Of a stretch of DNA of 30,033 nucleotides, positions 1-9,580 are shown piece by piece. This DNA is from a virus, in the IMG/VR virus record IMGVR_UViG_3300022937_000105, positions 1 to 30,033 of that record; one strand, written 5' to 3'. Numbering within the stretch: the stretch's first letter is position 1; each line of letters begins with the position of its first letter. Made by a program: the position numbers and the translations under genes. The notes under the pieces are model-generated. The model made no database searches. It was not told where the DNA came from and saw nothing but the letters and a program-made list of their open reading frames with translations.

Positions 1-2
1 TC

Positions 3-1475
3 CGAGTACTCATCGGCTCAATCAGCCAAACATTGGCGAAACAATACTCCCGACGCATCCGCGAAACCTTAGAACGACCCGTCAGGTTCTCCCCCGACCC
101 AGAACAAGTACGCAAAGGACTTGTCATGGAACCAGAGGGCTGTTTGGCGCAGGATTACGGGCGGTTCAAACCGTTAGCGTCCGGTTCGTTGTGGCGCGCC
201 GAAGAATTCGTGGTTGAACAGTACATTCCTGGCGGGTTGGACAACAAAGAACCGACCGTGTCGGCGTACGGCATCGATTCAGAGTTCATCGGTCACCGTG
301 CCGACCTCTGCCTGTTCGATGACGTGGCGTCACCGGAGAACGCGAAGGAATCTGTTGCCCGTGACCGTCTGTTGGAACGCTGGGATTCGATGGCCGAGGC
401 ACGTTGCGACCCTGGCGGTGTCGTCGCAGTAGTCGGGCAGCGGCTCGGCCCCGGCGACCTGTACAAACATTGCCTCAACAAAGTCACCTACGAAGACGTA
501 GACGACGACGATGACGGTGAAGACATGACTGTCGAAGAAGCACTCGCCGATCCGGTCATGGTGCCCAAATATCATCATCTGATCTACAAGGCGTACTACG
601 AGGAACTTGACACCGGCAAAAATTCGCGTAAGAAAACCGCTCCACCGTGGCCTGACGGCCCAATGCTCGACCCCGTGCGCCTCCCGTACAAAGACCTGTC
701 GTTCATAAAACACAACCAGCCCCAGAAATTCCGTGTCGTCTACCAACAAGAAGACATTGATCTTGATTACCAGCTCGTAGAACGACCTATGTTGACAGGC
801 GGGATCGCGTCGGACGGCATCCAGTACACCGGCTGCATTGACAGGGAACGCCAACCAGGGTTCCTGCCACGCGGACTGTCAGCACCGTGGGTCAGCATCG
901 TGTCAGTCGACCCGTCACCCGCGAACTTTTGGGGTGTCATCTGGACTGTCATCCAACCCGATCTCGGCCTTTACCATGTGATCGACATTCTCAGGGTCAA
1001 ACTGACCGCCGAAGAACTGTTGGGCTACACGATGGCAACAGGCACCTACTCCGGTGTCCTAGAAGACCTGATCGAACGCGGCGAAGACCTCGGCTACCCG
1101 ATCTCCCACATCGTTGTCGAGGTGAACGCGGCACAGCGGTTCCTGCTCGCACACGACTTTGTGCGTCGCTGGCAGGCGTTACGCGGCGTCCAAATCGTTC
1201 CGCACACCACAGCCCGCAACAAGATCGACCAGAACCTTGGTTTGGAAGCGTTGATCCCACCTGTTGTCCGTTCCGGTTCCCTACGTCTACCCACCCTGTC
1301 AGGGAACTGGAAGACGTTGGCGTTGGTGGACGAACTTGTCACCTGGACACGCGACAAAAAGAAAGGTACTGACCTTGCGATGGCGTTGTGGTTCATGCTG
1401 TTGAACGCACCCAAGTTCACGCAGGCGAAACCGCCGCCCCGGTTGTGGCGACCATCATTCCTTTTGGATGGATAA
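3..1475 (+). CDS. Terminase large subunit, C-terminal part (5' end outside window)
   Basis: This is the DNA-packaging motor ATPase/nuclease that cuts and translocates phage DNA into the prohead through the portal. The frame is open to the left edge, and the residues ahead of the TTG at 33 (RVLIGSISQTLAKQY) look like the conserved strand after Walker A, so TTG 33 is not the real start. Seen: a Walker B-like LCLFDD with DVASPENAKE (about codons 92-105 counted from 33), then an RNase H-fold nuclease domain with SVDPS (first Asp, near nt 909), VEVNAAQR (Glu, near nt 1119) and DLAMALWF (last Asp, near nt 1372). The Walker A P-loop must lie upstream. The TAA overlaps the ATG of the next small gene. 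The terminase family call is firm; the packaging type (cos or pac) cannot be read. Confidence 0.92.
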   Translation, partial: RVLIGSISQTLAKQYSRRIRETLERPVRFSPDPEQVRKGLVMEPEGCLAQDYGRFKPLASGSLWRAEEFVVEQYIPGGLDNKEPTVSAYGIDSEFIGHRADLCLFDDVASPENAKESVARDRLLERWDSMAEARCDPGGVVAVVGQRLGPGDLYKHCLNKVTYEDVDDDDDGEDMTVEEALADPVMVPKYHHLIYKAYYEELDTGKNSRKKTAPPWPDGPMLDPVRLPYKDLSFIKHNQPQKFRVVYQQEDIDLDYQLVERPMLTGGIASDGIQYTGCIDRERQPGFLPRGLSAPWVSIVSVDPSPANFWGVIWTVIQPDLGLYHVIDILRVKLTAEELLGYTMATGTYSGVLEDLIERGEDLGYPISHIVVEVNAAQRFLLAHDFVRRWQALRGVQIVPHTTARNKIDQNLGLEALIPPVVRSGSLRLPTLSGNWKTLALVDELVTWTRDKKKGTDLAMALWFMLLNAPKFTQAKPPPRLWRPSFLLDG

Positions 1476-1567
1476 TGATTTGCGAAAACTGTGAAACCGT
1501 GTTTGATCCGGTGGCGACACGATGGAGATGCCCGTCGTGCGGTCTCAAACATCATTGCTGCGGATAA
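1475..1567 (+). CDS. 30-aa zinc-ribbon micro-protein
   Basis: A 30-codon ORF starts on the terminase stop (TAATG, 1-base overlap). It encodes MICENCETVFDPV followed by RWRCPSCGLKHHCCG. Two CxxC knuckles (C3/C6 and C19/C22) about 12 residues apart, plus a terminal HHCC, make a plausible one-zinc ribbon. It fills most of the gap between terminase and portal, and the start/stop overlap suggests translational coupling. Function is unknown. Zinc ribbons of this size usually bind nucleic acid or a protein partner. It is one of five similar miniature Cys-rich ORFs in this window, which raises my confidence that it is a gene and not chance. Confidence 0.6.
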   Translation: MICENCETVFDPVATRWRCPSCGLKHHCCG

Positions 1568-1576
1568 TGCTATCCT
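1566..1576 (+). promoter_or_regulatory. Weak extended -10-like element before portal
   Basis: AATGCTATCCT has a TGC extension before the hexamer TATCCT (1571-1576), the same TGC spacing as the TGCTACAAT elements at 12701 and 14297. No -35 is evident. A start near 1583 would give a roughly 26-base leader for the portal gene. This is a motif match only. Confidence 0.22.
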
Positions 1577-1608
1577 AGAGGCGAGAATGTCGGACGTTCG
1601 GAGCCTGT

Positions 1609-3369
1609 ATGCGGACTATTGAAGAAATCGTCGCCTTATATAACCATCGGCGTCGTATCCTTGGCCCAGTCCATGACCAGATGCAAGCGGTTCGTGAACT
1701 TGCACGCGGCGACGTGATCGTCCCTCTCAACGAGTTAGACGCGAACGCCCGCGCCTCCGTCGCTAACCTGCTGTCCATCGGCCTCGACCAAATGTCGATG
1801 CGGGTCGCATCCACCATGCCAACCCCGTATTTCCCGCCGATGAAAGAAGCATCGCAACGATCCAAAGACCTCGCGTCGCTTCGAAAAAAGACAATGATCT
1901 CATTCTGGGATCACAACCGGATGAACATGAAGTTGCGTCGCCGCAGCCGACATCTGCTCGGCTACAGCACGTCACCTGTCATCGTGAAACCGTGTTTCCG
2001 TACAAACATGCCGAAATGGCATCTCCGCAACCCGCTCGACACCTACCCTGCACCGTCCGACGATCTTGACAATCCGGTGCCGGACGATGTGATCTTCACC
2101 TACCGCAAACCGTACCAATGGTTGGTCGCCATGTACGGCCCGATGATTGACGGCAAACTGCGTGTCGGCGACCCCGATCCCGATACCATGTTCACCCTTA
2201 TCGAATACGTTGACGCGGAACACATGGTGATCGGTGTGCTGGGCGCACCCGACGACCCGATGCTTCCACCCGCGCAACGCGCCGGCATGGAAGTAATGGA
2301 GTTGGAACGTGTCAACAACCGGACTGGGATGCCGATGGCGGTCGTTCCGCAACGCATCACGATCGATCAGCCACGCGGACAGTTCGATGACATGCTCGGC
2401 ATGTTCTACACGCGGGCACGTTTGCAGGCACTCACCGAAATCGCTATCGAACGAGGAATCTTCCCTGACGAGTATCTTGTTGCACGTCCTGGCGAGAACC
2501 CCGAACTAATCCAGATCGCGGACGGCAAGACAGGTCAGCTCGGTATCGTCAAGGGCGGCGACCTTCAGATTCAGCAGGTCAACCCCGGTTACAAGACTGA
2601 GCAGGCGTTGGACAGGATTGAACGCCAGGAGCGTTTGGAAGGTGCGATCCCTGCCGAGTTCGGCGGCGAGTCAGGCACGAACATTCGTACTGGCCGGCGA
2701 GGTGAGAACGTGCTGTCCGCAACGGTTGATTTCCGTGTGCAGGAAGCACAGGAGATTTTGGCGTCGTCGCTGCTCGAGGAAGACAAAGTTGCTATCGCTG
2801 TCGATAAAGCGTATTTCGGTAACCAGCAGAAGTCGTTCTTCATTCCTGGTCGCGCCAATGTTGACAAAGCGGATTATACGCCGAACAAACTGTGGGAAAC
2901 CGATTTCCACCATGTGTCGTACTCCGCTGCCGGTTCCGACGTGAACAACCTCATTATCGGTTTGGGTCAGCGGATGGGCACCGGCATGATGTCGAAAGAG
3001 TCGGCACGCGAAGCCGACCCGTTGATTGACGATCCAGAGATGGAACACGACCGGATCACCTCCGAAGGTGTCGAGGCCGCGCTGCTCGCATCAATCCAGC
3101 AGCAGGCGTCACAGCCAGACGGCCCATACCAGCCTGCCGATCTTGCATCTCTTGTCCGCAAGGTAATGGTTGAAAACAAATCATTGTTTGACGCTGTCGC
3201 AGAGGTTGACCAGGAGGCACGCGAACGTCAAGCCACCGAAGCCGAAGCGATGGCACCGGAAACGATGCCTGGTTTGGCAATGCCCGGTATGGGCGCGGAA
3301 CAACCGATGGCTGCACCTCCCCCCGGTGCTGGTGGCATCGAAGGTTTGCTTGCACAGTTGGGAGCGTAA
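1609..3369 (+). CDS. Portal protein
   Basis: The 586-aa product has the size and position, just after terminase, expected of the dodecameric portal, the vertex channel for DNA entry and exit and the docking site for terminase and tail. The N-terminus is helical and basic (IEEIVALYNHRRRI), followed by a mixed alpha/beta body. The last ~120 residues are Gln/Glu-rich coiled helices ending in a Met/Pro/Gly-rich tail (ETMPGLAMPGMGAEQPM, then GLLAQLGA), typical of portal C-termini. ATG 1609 is the only reasonable start in frame and has GGAG at 1600-1603 at good spacing. The TAA directly abuts the next ATG. No single catalytic motif exists for this family, so the call rests on order, length and overall character. 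Confidence 0.8.
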   Translation: MRTIEEIVALYNHRRRILGPVHDQMQAVRELARGDVIVPLNELDANARASVANLLSIGLDQMSMRVASTMPTPYFPPMKEASQRSKDLASLRKKTMISFWDHNRMNMKLRRRSRHLLGYSTSPVIVKPCFRTNMPKWHLRNPLDTYPAPSDDLDNPVPDDVIFTYRKPYQWLVAMYGPMIDGKLRVGDPDPDTMFTLIEYVDAEHMVIGVLGAPDDPMLPPAQRAGMEVMELERVNNRTGMPMAVVPQRITIDQPRGQFDDMLGMFYTRARLQALTEIAIERGIFPDEYLVARPGENPELIQIADGKTGQLGIVKGGDLQIQQVNPGYKTEQALDRIERQERLEGAIPAEFGGESGTNIRTGRRGENVLSATVDFRVQEAQEILASSLLEEDKVAIAVDKAYFGNQQKSFFIPGRANVDKADYTPNKLWETDFHHVSYSAAGSDVNNLIIGLGQRMGTGMMSKESAREADPLIDDPEMEHDRITSEGVEAALLASIQQQASQPDGPYQPADLASLVRKVMVENKSLFDAVAEVDQEARERQATEAEAMAPETMPGLAMPGMGAEQPMAAPPPGAGGIEGLLAQLGA

Positions 3370-3777
3370 ATGTCTGACACAGGCTCATACCCGAATCGCA
3401 GCGATCTTCGTGATGCCGCTACCCGTCAGGTGCGGTTCACCGGCCAAACCTACGGCGAGGGTGCGTCGCAGGCACGCTCACAGCAGGCTGTCCCACCGGG
3501 GGCACCTCCTGCTGTCGTGCAGGGTCAGCAGATGGGTGCACAGGCTCGTCCTCGCCCTGGCGGTAACGGCGCGTTGGGACGCCCAACGGAACGCCCAGAC
3601 GAACCGATCACCGCTGGCGCAGATTTCGGGCCCGGCCCTAACTCGATGCAGGCTGGTATCCGACCGCGTTTCATCCGTGAAGATGAGGTTCAGCAACGGT
3701 TGATCCAGTTGTATCGCAAACACCCAAATGAAGGGCTGCGTCTTCTGTTGCGCCGATACACGGATATGCAGTTCTGA
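3370..3777 (+). CDS. Small disordered virion-module protein, unknown
   Basis: This 135-aa protein lies between portal and the giant virion protein, with no space on the left (TAAATG) and a TGATG overlap on the right. Residues ~1-95 are rich in Gln, Gly, Pro and Arg and look intrinsically disordered. The last ~40 residues (RPRFIREDEVQQRLIQLY through LRLLLRRYTDMQF) should form an amphipathic basic helix. I do not recognise the family. A disordered arm plus one helix fits a small portal-associated or assembly factor. That is inference from position and composition only. Confidence 0.7.
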   Translation: MSDTGSYPNRSDLRDAATRQVRFTGQTYGEGASQARSQQAVPPGAPPAVVQGQQMGAQARPRPGGNGALGRPTERPDEPITAGADFGPGPNSMQAGIRPRFIREDEVQQRLIQLYRKHPNEGLRLLLRRYTDMQF

Positions 3778-6700
3778 TGGGTGTTGAGGACTCGCTGTAC
3801 GACGACGAGCAGCAGTTACGTCGCGAACTCGTTGAAGAAGAATACGACGTTTTGCGGTATGTCCGCGAAGCGAACGAACAGCAAGCTCAGATCATTGATG
3901 ACATTGTCGCGTTCGCCCCGAATGCACCAGGAGAACTGATTTATCCGTTGGCGATGGAGGTGCAGCAGGGCACCATGTCGTTGGAGGACGCAAGCCAGAT
4001 GGCTGTGGACAGCGTCCAGTTCATGGGGCAAACCGCGATCGAACGTCAACCAGAACCTAAGAACTGGTGGGACAAGATCACCGAAACAGGTTTTGAAGCG
4101 TTGAAGACCGGCACCAAGTGGGGTCTTGCCGGTTTAGAGTTTGTGCCTCAGACGTTGACGAACTTGGCGTCTCGCCAATATCAAGGGTTGCAAGCGGGTG
4201 TGAGCCAGATCCCCGGCCAAGATGGTTTCGGGTATGGCGACTACGAAGCACCAACTAAAGGTGTGTTCGATGGTTTGTTCGCTTCAACCGATCTGGGTGC
4301 GTTGTTGTCTGGCGCAGAGTCCGGCAACGGATATTTCATCGGTGAAGCAGCGAAAGAGTTCCAAGAGGAAAACGCCCGCGCATACCGTGGCACGATCAAC
4401 GGTGAAGCATGGACGTTAGGGCGCGGGTTCGCAAACAACTTCTTCAACCCAGATTCGCAGGCGTACAACATCACATCTGGGCTACTTGATGCTGCCGCTG
4501 CTATCGCTGTCCCGTCAATCCCCGGTTCTAAAGCGGTAACGAAAACTGCTCGCGGTGTTGGCCGTACGGTCGGCAAAGCTGATGAGGCTGCTGCCGCGAC
4601 GGAACGTGTGTTGCGTGCCGGTCGTGGCATAGTCGCAATTCCGGGTTCTCGACGTGCCCGTCTAGCTGGCGTCACTTATTCCAGCCGTCCGCACATTGAT
4701 CGTTCTTCTGTTGGCCGTTGGTTGACTTCACGCCAAGGCGAGGCTGTCAAAGAACGCCTCGTCAACGTCAACAGCATCGAAGAAGCCAAAGACATGTTCC
4801 GCAACGCAGACGCCGACTTCTGGCTGCGTGTTGTCGAAGCCGACACCGTTGACAAAGTTGACGACTTGCTGAAAGACCGCCTCGGCCTAGAAGGTCTAGC
4901 ACGCACCGACGACATCCGTATTGGACGTATGGCCGACCGCAGCCGCGCACGCCTCGGCATCCAAGACTCTCGCAGCATCGCCGGCAAAATCTTGCCTTCC
5001 CGAATCAAACAGGGCTACCAGTCGTGGTGGGCACGAAACTTTGCACCTGTCGCAGGCCGCGAAATGGTTGTCGTTTCGGACGACATCCGTGACCTAACAC
5101 AAACCATCGAGAACGCCAGCAACTATCTCCGCACGTTGCGTGTCGGCACCGCAGAACGCGACCAGATCCTTCGCACAATGACCCGCGCTTTGCTGTCACG
5201 CGGCGTTGACGGCAACATCCAAGACGCAATGAAAGCGTTAGACGACGCTGTGATCCGCGAACTCAGTTTGAAACGAGTTGGTCGTCGGGCACGCAAACGT
5301 ATTCAAGACGGCACAGCGACAGCAGAGGACACGGCTGCTCTGGCAGCGCAACAAAAGTTCCATCGTGACGTGTTCGGCAAGTTTCGTAGCGATGTCGGCG
5401 AATACGACCTGTTCGGCACCATTGACGAATCCGGCAACACCGCTGTCATCAAAGGTTTGAACTTCACCGAAGACGGCGCAGTCATTATCGACGCTAAAGG
5501 CGATCTGATATCTGCAACAGCACACCTCCCGTCAGAGATGCGTAAATTCGCTGGTTACATGCCTGACGCCCGTGCTGTCCGTCGCGCCAGCGCACGCTAC
5601 GAATTTCTTTGGCAACGACGCATGAAAGACCCTGAGAAGTGGGGCGACCCGTACTTGTTGACAGCGTTGATGGACAAAATCCAGCAAGACATTTGGCGTC
5701 CCGCAACGCTGATGACCGGCGGGTACATGTTCCGCAACATGATCGAGTCCGTCATCCGGTCAATGGCAACACCTGGTATCAAGTCCGGCCCGTTGCACCC
5801 GCTGCAATGGATGCGTGCCGTGTCCGGTCGCACATTCGCTGGTGATGTCAACGGTGCAGGATTCGCAGAAAACGCTGCTTTCGCAGGACGCCGAACCAAC
5901 CTCGACTTCATCGAAGCGACAAACGCGAAACCCCGTGAAGCCGTTGACATTGCCGACGTTGAAAAAGCAGGGTTCCGCAGCGGCCATTACCGTCTGATCG
6001 CCCGCCCACGCGAAGCAGCACAAAACATGGATTATGTGCGTGGTGTCGCTAACGAACTTCGGTTGATGGCGAACACCCCGCTTGGACGCATCGCAGCAGA
6101 CATCATGGAAATGGGTGGCAGCCGCGAAGAAGCCGTTGACGCGATGCGCCGCTGGCTGACCGGAGACGCCGCCACCGACTCCGATTTCGTGTTTCGTTAC
6201 GGCACCCGCCCCGGTCAAGGCAAAGAAGAACTGAAACGCATCAACTCGCTGTGGCAAAACAAACGCATACGTCGCCAAGACACAGACGAAGTGGTACGAG
6301 GCAGCATCAACTTTGTAGATGAAGCAGGCAACGTCGATCTGGAAAACCTGTCGGTGTACCTCAACGACGTGATCGTCACCCGTCTGGAGCAGGTGACTGG
6401 CGGCAACAACGCGCTCATGTCGATGATCGCTAATTCGGTTCGTAATGGAACATTCTTGGATGAGGCCGGCGAAGTCAAGCCAGGGTTCTTGGACAGCACC
6501 GGCATCGGCGCGCTAGATGTGGACTCGTTCGACTATTCCGACGAAATGCTTGCCGAGATCGGCCGGCTCGTCAACGACCCCGACGCTGTCCTACCAAATC
6601 TGGTCAAAGCACCTGTCCCTGTTGACCAAGTGCGATTCGGGAAAACCGGAACAGTTGTTGGAGATGCATGGCGCAAAACGATTGACCATTTTTTTGGAAA

Positions 6701-8825
6701 CGTGTTCGGCAAGAAAGAAGCGTTCCTCAACCGTTCCCCTGTGTTCCGCAAGTATTACTACCTGCGTATCAACGATCTGATCGGCGATAAGGGCGCGTGG
6801 GGCATCAAACAGGGCACCGCACGCGACATCATCGCCAATGTCCGTCAAGGAACTGTTGATCTTGCAGAACGCCGTGTCTACGCGTTGAAAGCAGCGAAGA
6901 AAAACAAGGAAGGTAAGCGTTTCTGGAACGGTGTCGAAATTGACGATGCCGAGTACAAACGCCTAGTTGACGAAGCCAACGATGAGCTTGCCAAAGCGGA
7001 AAAAATCTTTGACGATGAATATGCCGCAAGGTACGTCGGGTCGCGTGAACTGTGGGAAAAAATCAAAGCCCGTGCCGAAGACAACACCATTTTTGACGAC
7101 GCCCTCGACAACGACCAACTTGACATCGCAGCAAAAGCGTTCGCCCTAGAAGAAACCAAGAGTGTGTTCTTCAATGCTGCCGACAAAAACAACTTCGCGG
7201 ACATCCTCCGCATCGCCGTACCGTTCGGCCCCGCATGGGCTGAAATGACAAAGTTGTACTACAAGCAGGTTCTGTTGAAACCGAACCGCATCAAGAACAT
7301 GGGTGTGTCAGCTCAAGGGTTCCGCGACATGGATCCCGACGGTGACGGCAAAGGTTTCGTGTACCCAGATCCTGTGACCGGCGAACTTGTGTTCAACTAT
7401 CCGTTCTCCGATTGGATGATCCCGTTTGTCGGCGCAGGTGCCGGCGCGGTTCTCGGCGAAACATTCTTGGGTCGTGCCAGCCCGGTACGAGGCGCGTTGG
7501 CTGGCGCAGCGATAGTCGGCGGTGCCGGTTTGCTGGCACGCGAACGCATCTCCGAGAACCTTGGTGATATCAAACCGGAACTTGTTGCTCCTGTCCGGTC
7601 GCTGTCAATGTCGTTCAACGTGCTGCCAGGGTTCGGGCCTGCTGTGCAGATCCCCGCCAAAGAATGGTTGGGCAACAAACCTCAATACGACCAGTTGATG
7701 GAACTTGTTTCGCCGTTCGGTACGGAAGACCTCGGCATCGGCACCATCGCCCCTGCCTGGTTGGAGAAAGTGTACGAAGCGTTCTCAGCTGACCCTGACA
7801 ACGACCGTTTGTACCTCGACCTGAAAATGGACGCATACCGCGCCTTGTTCACGTCCGGTGATTACGACAACACCAACGAAGAAGACATGGCACGCCTCGA
7901 CGCTGACGCCGACTCAGTCGCTGCGTACCTGCTCGCATACCGTGGTTTCGCCCAATACCTTGGCCCTGTGCGAGGCAGCATCCAGTTCAACATCCCCACC
8001 GAATTCGATGGAACGATCACCGTTGAAGATAAGCAGTACGACATCGAGGGTGATTACATCCCGAACGCGCTGCTTTCTGCGACGTTCCGCGCCATGCAGG
8101 AATCCGACTACGAAAACGCGGTAGTTGACTTCCTGCGGACGTTCGGCCCTGACATGATGATGTACACCGTCGGTAAAACCCGCACTAAAACCCAAGGTCT
8201 TGATGCTTCTGCACAGTTCGGCGACTGGGAACGACGCAACGGTGACATCATGCGGGCGCACAAAGACGTGTACGGGTACTTCGCTCCAATCGGCACCGAG
8301 TTCGACCTGCAAACGTATCTGCGCCAAATCGAGAGCGGGACACGCGAGAAGATCACCGACCCAGCAGAAATCCGGCAAGATGCAGAAGCAGTCGTCGGCA
8401 AAGCCCTTTACATGGACGCCGTCCGCAACCTGCCCCAAAACCTGTCCGATGCAGCAGAAATCGAACTCGGCTTGTACCGCGACATGCTGGAACGCAACCT
8501 TCCTGGTTTCGAGTTCGCCCCGATCAACATTCGGGAACGCGCACAAATCCTTGACCAAGTCATCAACGCAGCCCGAAGCCCTCTGCTTGACGGCAACGAA
8601 GTCGCAGAACCCGCCCGCCTATACATCAACTACCGTGAACAAGTCCTCGCGGAAGCAATTCTGCGTAATAATGGTGTAGAGACACAAGGCTTGCTCGGAC
8701 GTAAAGCAAATGCAGACCTCCGACAAGTTCTTAGACAATACGGCGATCAACTCGCCGGGAAATACCCAGAGTTCCAGCGCGTCTATACGCGAGTGTTCTA
8801 CGACGAAGTGGATGTACTGCAATGA
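3777..8825 (+). CDS. Giant 1682-aa virion protein, probable internal/ejection protein
   Basis: At 1682 residues this is the largest gene in the window. It is mostly charged alpha-helical sequence with a few hydrophobic Gly/Ala stretches: about 232-248 (GLLDAAAAIAVPSIPG), about 646-665, and a strong one at about 1213-1250 (IPFVGAGAGAVLG, then GALAGAAIVGGAGLL) that could insert in a membrane. The block IAVPFGPAWAEMTKLYYK followed by DPDGDGKGF and GELVFNYPF (about 1145-1210) resembles a block I recall from large uncharacterised virion proteins of environmental podovirus-like phages. I see no RNA polymerase, transglycosylase or protease motif. Lying between portal and scaffold, it is inferred to be packaged near the portal and ejected with the DNA, possibly spanning the inner membrane. 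A tape-measure role is the main alternative. Confidence 0.6.
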   Translation: MGVEDSLYDDEQQLRRELVEEEYDVLRYVREANEQQAQIIDDIVAFAPNAPGELIYPLAMEVQQGTMSLEDASQMAVDSVQFMGQTAIERQPEPKNWWDKITETGFEALKTGTKWGLAGLEFVPQTLTNLASRQYQGLQAGVSQIPGQDGFGYGDYEAPTKGVFDGLFASTDLGALLSGAESGNGYFIGEAAKEFQEENARAYRGTINGEAWTLGRGFANNFFNPDSQAYNITSGLLDAAAAIAVPSIPGSKAVTKTARGVGRTVGKADEAAAATERVLRAGRGIVAIPGSRRARLAGVTYSSRPHIDRSSVGRWLTSRQGEAVKERLVNVNSIEEAKDMFRNADADFWLRVVEADTVDKVDDLLKDRLGLEGLARTDDIRIGRMADRSRARLGIQDSRSIAGKILPSRIKQGYQSWWARNFAPVAGREMVVVSDDIRDLTQTIENASNYLRTLRVGTAERDQILRTMTRALLSRGVDGNIQDAMKALDDAVIRELSLKRVGRRARKRIQDGTATAEDTAALAAQQKFHRDVFGKFRSDVGEYDLFGTIDESGNTAVIKGLNFTEDGAVIIDAKGDLISATAHLPSEMRKFAGYMPDARAVRRASARYEFLWQRRMKDPEKWGDPYLLTALMDKIQQDIWRPATLMTGGYMFRNMIESVIRSMATPGIKSGPLHPLQWMRAVSGRTFAGDVNGAGFAENAAFAGRRTNLDFIEATNAKPREAVDIADVEKAGFRSGHYRLIARPREAAQNMDYVRGVANELRLMANTPLGRIAADIMEMGGSREEAVDAMRRWLTGDAATDSDFVFRYGTRPGQGKEELKRINSLWQNKRIRRQDTDEVVRGSINFVDEAGNVDLENLSVYLNDVIVTRLEQVTGGNNALMSMIANSVRNGTFLDEAGEVKPGFLDSTGIGALDVDSFDYSDEMLAEIGRLVNDPDAVLPNLVKAPVPVDQVRFGKTGTVVGDAWRKTIDHFFGNVFGKKEAFLNRSPVFRKYYYLRINDLIGDKGAWGIKQGTARDIIANVRQGTVDLAERRVYALKAAKKNKEGKRFWNGVEIDDAEYKRLVDEANDELAKAEKIFDDEYAARYVGSRELWEKIKARAEDNTIFDDALDNDQLDIAAKAFALEETKSVFFNAADKNNFADILRIAVPFGPAWAEMTKLYYKQVLLKPNRIKNMGVSAQGFRDMDPDGDGKGFVYPDPVTGELVFNYPFSDWMIPFVGAGAGAVLGETFLGRASPVRGALAGAAIVGGAGLLARERISENLGDIKPELVAPVRSLSMSFNVLPGFGPAVQIPAKEWLGNKPQYDQLMELVSPFGTEDLGIGTIAPAWLEKVYEAFSADPDNDRLYLDLKMDAYRALFTSGDYDNTNEEDMARLDADADSVAAYLLAYRGFAQYLGPVRGSIQFNIPTEFDGTITVEDKQYDIEGDYIPNALLSATFRAMQESDYENAVVDFLRTFGPDMMMYTVGKTRTKTQGLDASAQFGDWERRNGDIMRAHKDVYGYFAPIGTEFDLQTYLRQIESGTREKITDPAEIRQDAEAVVGKALYMDAVRNLPQNLSDAAEIELGLYRDMLERNLPGFEFAPINIRERAQILDQVINAARSPLLDGNEVAEPARLYINYREQVLAEAILRNNGVETQGLLGRKANADLRQVLRQYGDQLAGKYPEFQRVYTRVFYDEVDVLQ

Positions 8826-9580
8826 GTAACGACGACACCAACATCCCAGTAATCCAAACCGACGGCGAGCAGCCAGAAGAAGACATTCTTGCGCCGCCGT
8901 CAGTCCCGTCCGCGTACATCCAAGAAGATCCGTACAACCCCGATCCGCGTCCCGCATACGTCAACGGTGTGTACAACGCGTCGTACTCCGGCCCAGGCAT
9001 TGTTGACCGCAACGGCCAACTTGTGATCGGCCCCGGCAACCAGCCGTACTACTACAACTTGAACAACGACCCGACGAAGACGTTTTTCGGAATGAGTGAG
9101 CAGCAACGCGCCACCATCCAAGACCGTATGGATGCACGCGGCATTTCGGTCAACACCCCCACCCAATACATCAACGCTCTCGGGTTCCTCATGGAACTCG
9201 GCAACAACATCGGTCGTGACTGGGAAACCGCGTTGACGAAACTGGAATCGATGACGCCGTTGCAGGAAGAAAAGGTGTACGCGCCCCGTTATCGGGTTAC
9301 GTCACCGGACGATATCCGTGCGGTCGCGGACGAATCAGCTCGGCGTGTGCTGGGACGCAAATTCACCGCCGACGAACTCAACCAGTTTGTCCAGTCGTAT
9401 CAGCAGCAAGAAGTCGCATACCAGCAGGCGATGGAAGGTTCTGGTGTGGTCACTTCCGCACCGAGTGTTGGCACGGCAGCGCAGACGTTCGCGGAACGTG
9501 TCGATCCGTCACAGGCGAACGCTTACCGTTTCCTTGGTTTCTTTGACCAGTTGGCCGGCAGTCTTAGGAGCAGAATCTGA
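8822..9580 (+). CDS. Virion-type protein with actinophage-like helical domain, unknown
   Basis: This 252-aa product starts on the giant gene's stop (ATGA overlap). Residues 1-30 are acidic and disordered, 30-90 are rich in Asn, Pro and Tyr, and 90-220 are helical. The segment YRVTSPDDIRAVADESARR with LGRKFTADELNQFV (~160-195) has the character of a small helical domain I associate with actinobacteriophage structural proteins of unknown function. The protein ends in a helix and a basic tip (SLRSRI). It is the first of three consecutive genes (8822, 9580, 11850) with this flavour, and all three are inferred to belong to one internal-virion or ejection complex with the 1682-aa protein. No catalytic motif is seen. 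Confidence 0.6.
   Translation: MSNDDTNIPVIQTDGEQPEEDILAPPSVPSAYIQEDPYNPDPRPAYVNGVYNASYSGPGIVDRNGQLVIGPGNQPYYYNLNNDPTKTFFGMSEQQRATIQDRMDARGISVNTPTQYINALGFLMELGNNIGRDWETALTKLESMTPLQEEKVYAPRYRVTSPDDIRAVADESARRVLGRKFTADELNQFVQSYQQQEVAYQQAMEGSGVVTSAPSVGTAAQTFAERVDPSQANAYRFLGFFDQLAGSLRSRI

Noticed and set aside
1587-1622. 11-codon ORF with GAGGCGAG upstream that overlaps the portal start
   Set aside because: It might couple translation, but it is too short to support as a gene; the portal has its own GGAG.
7914-8558. 214-aa - strand open frame
   Set aside because: It lies fully within the 1682-aa gene and shows shadow composition only.
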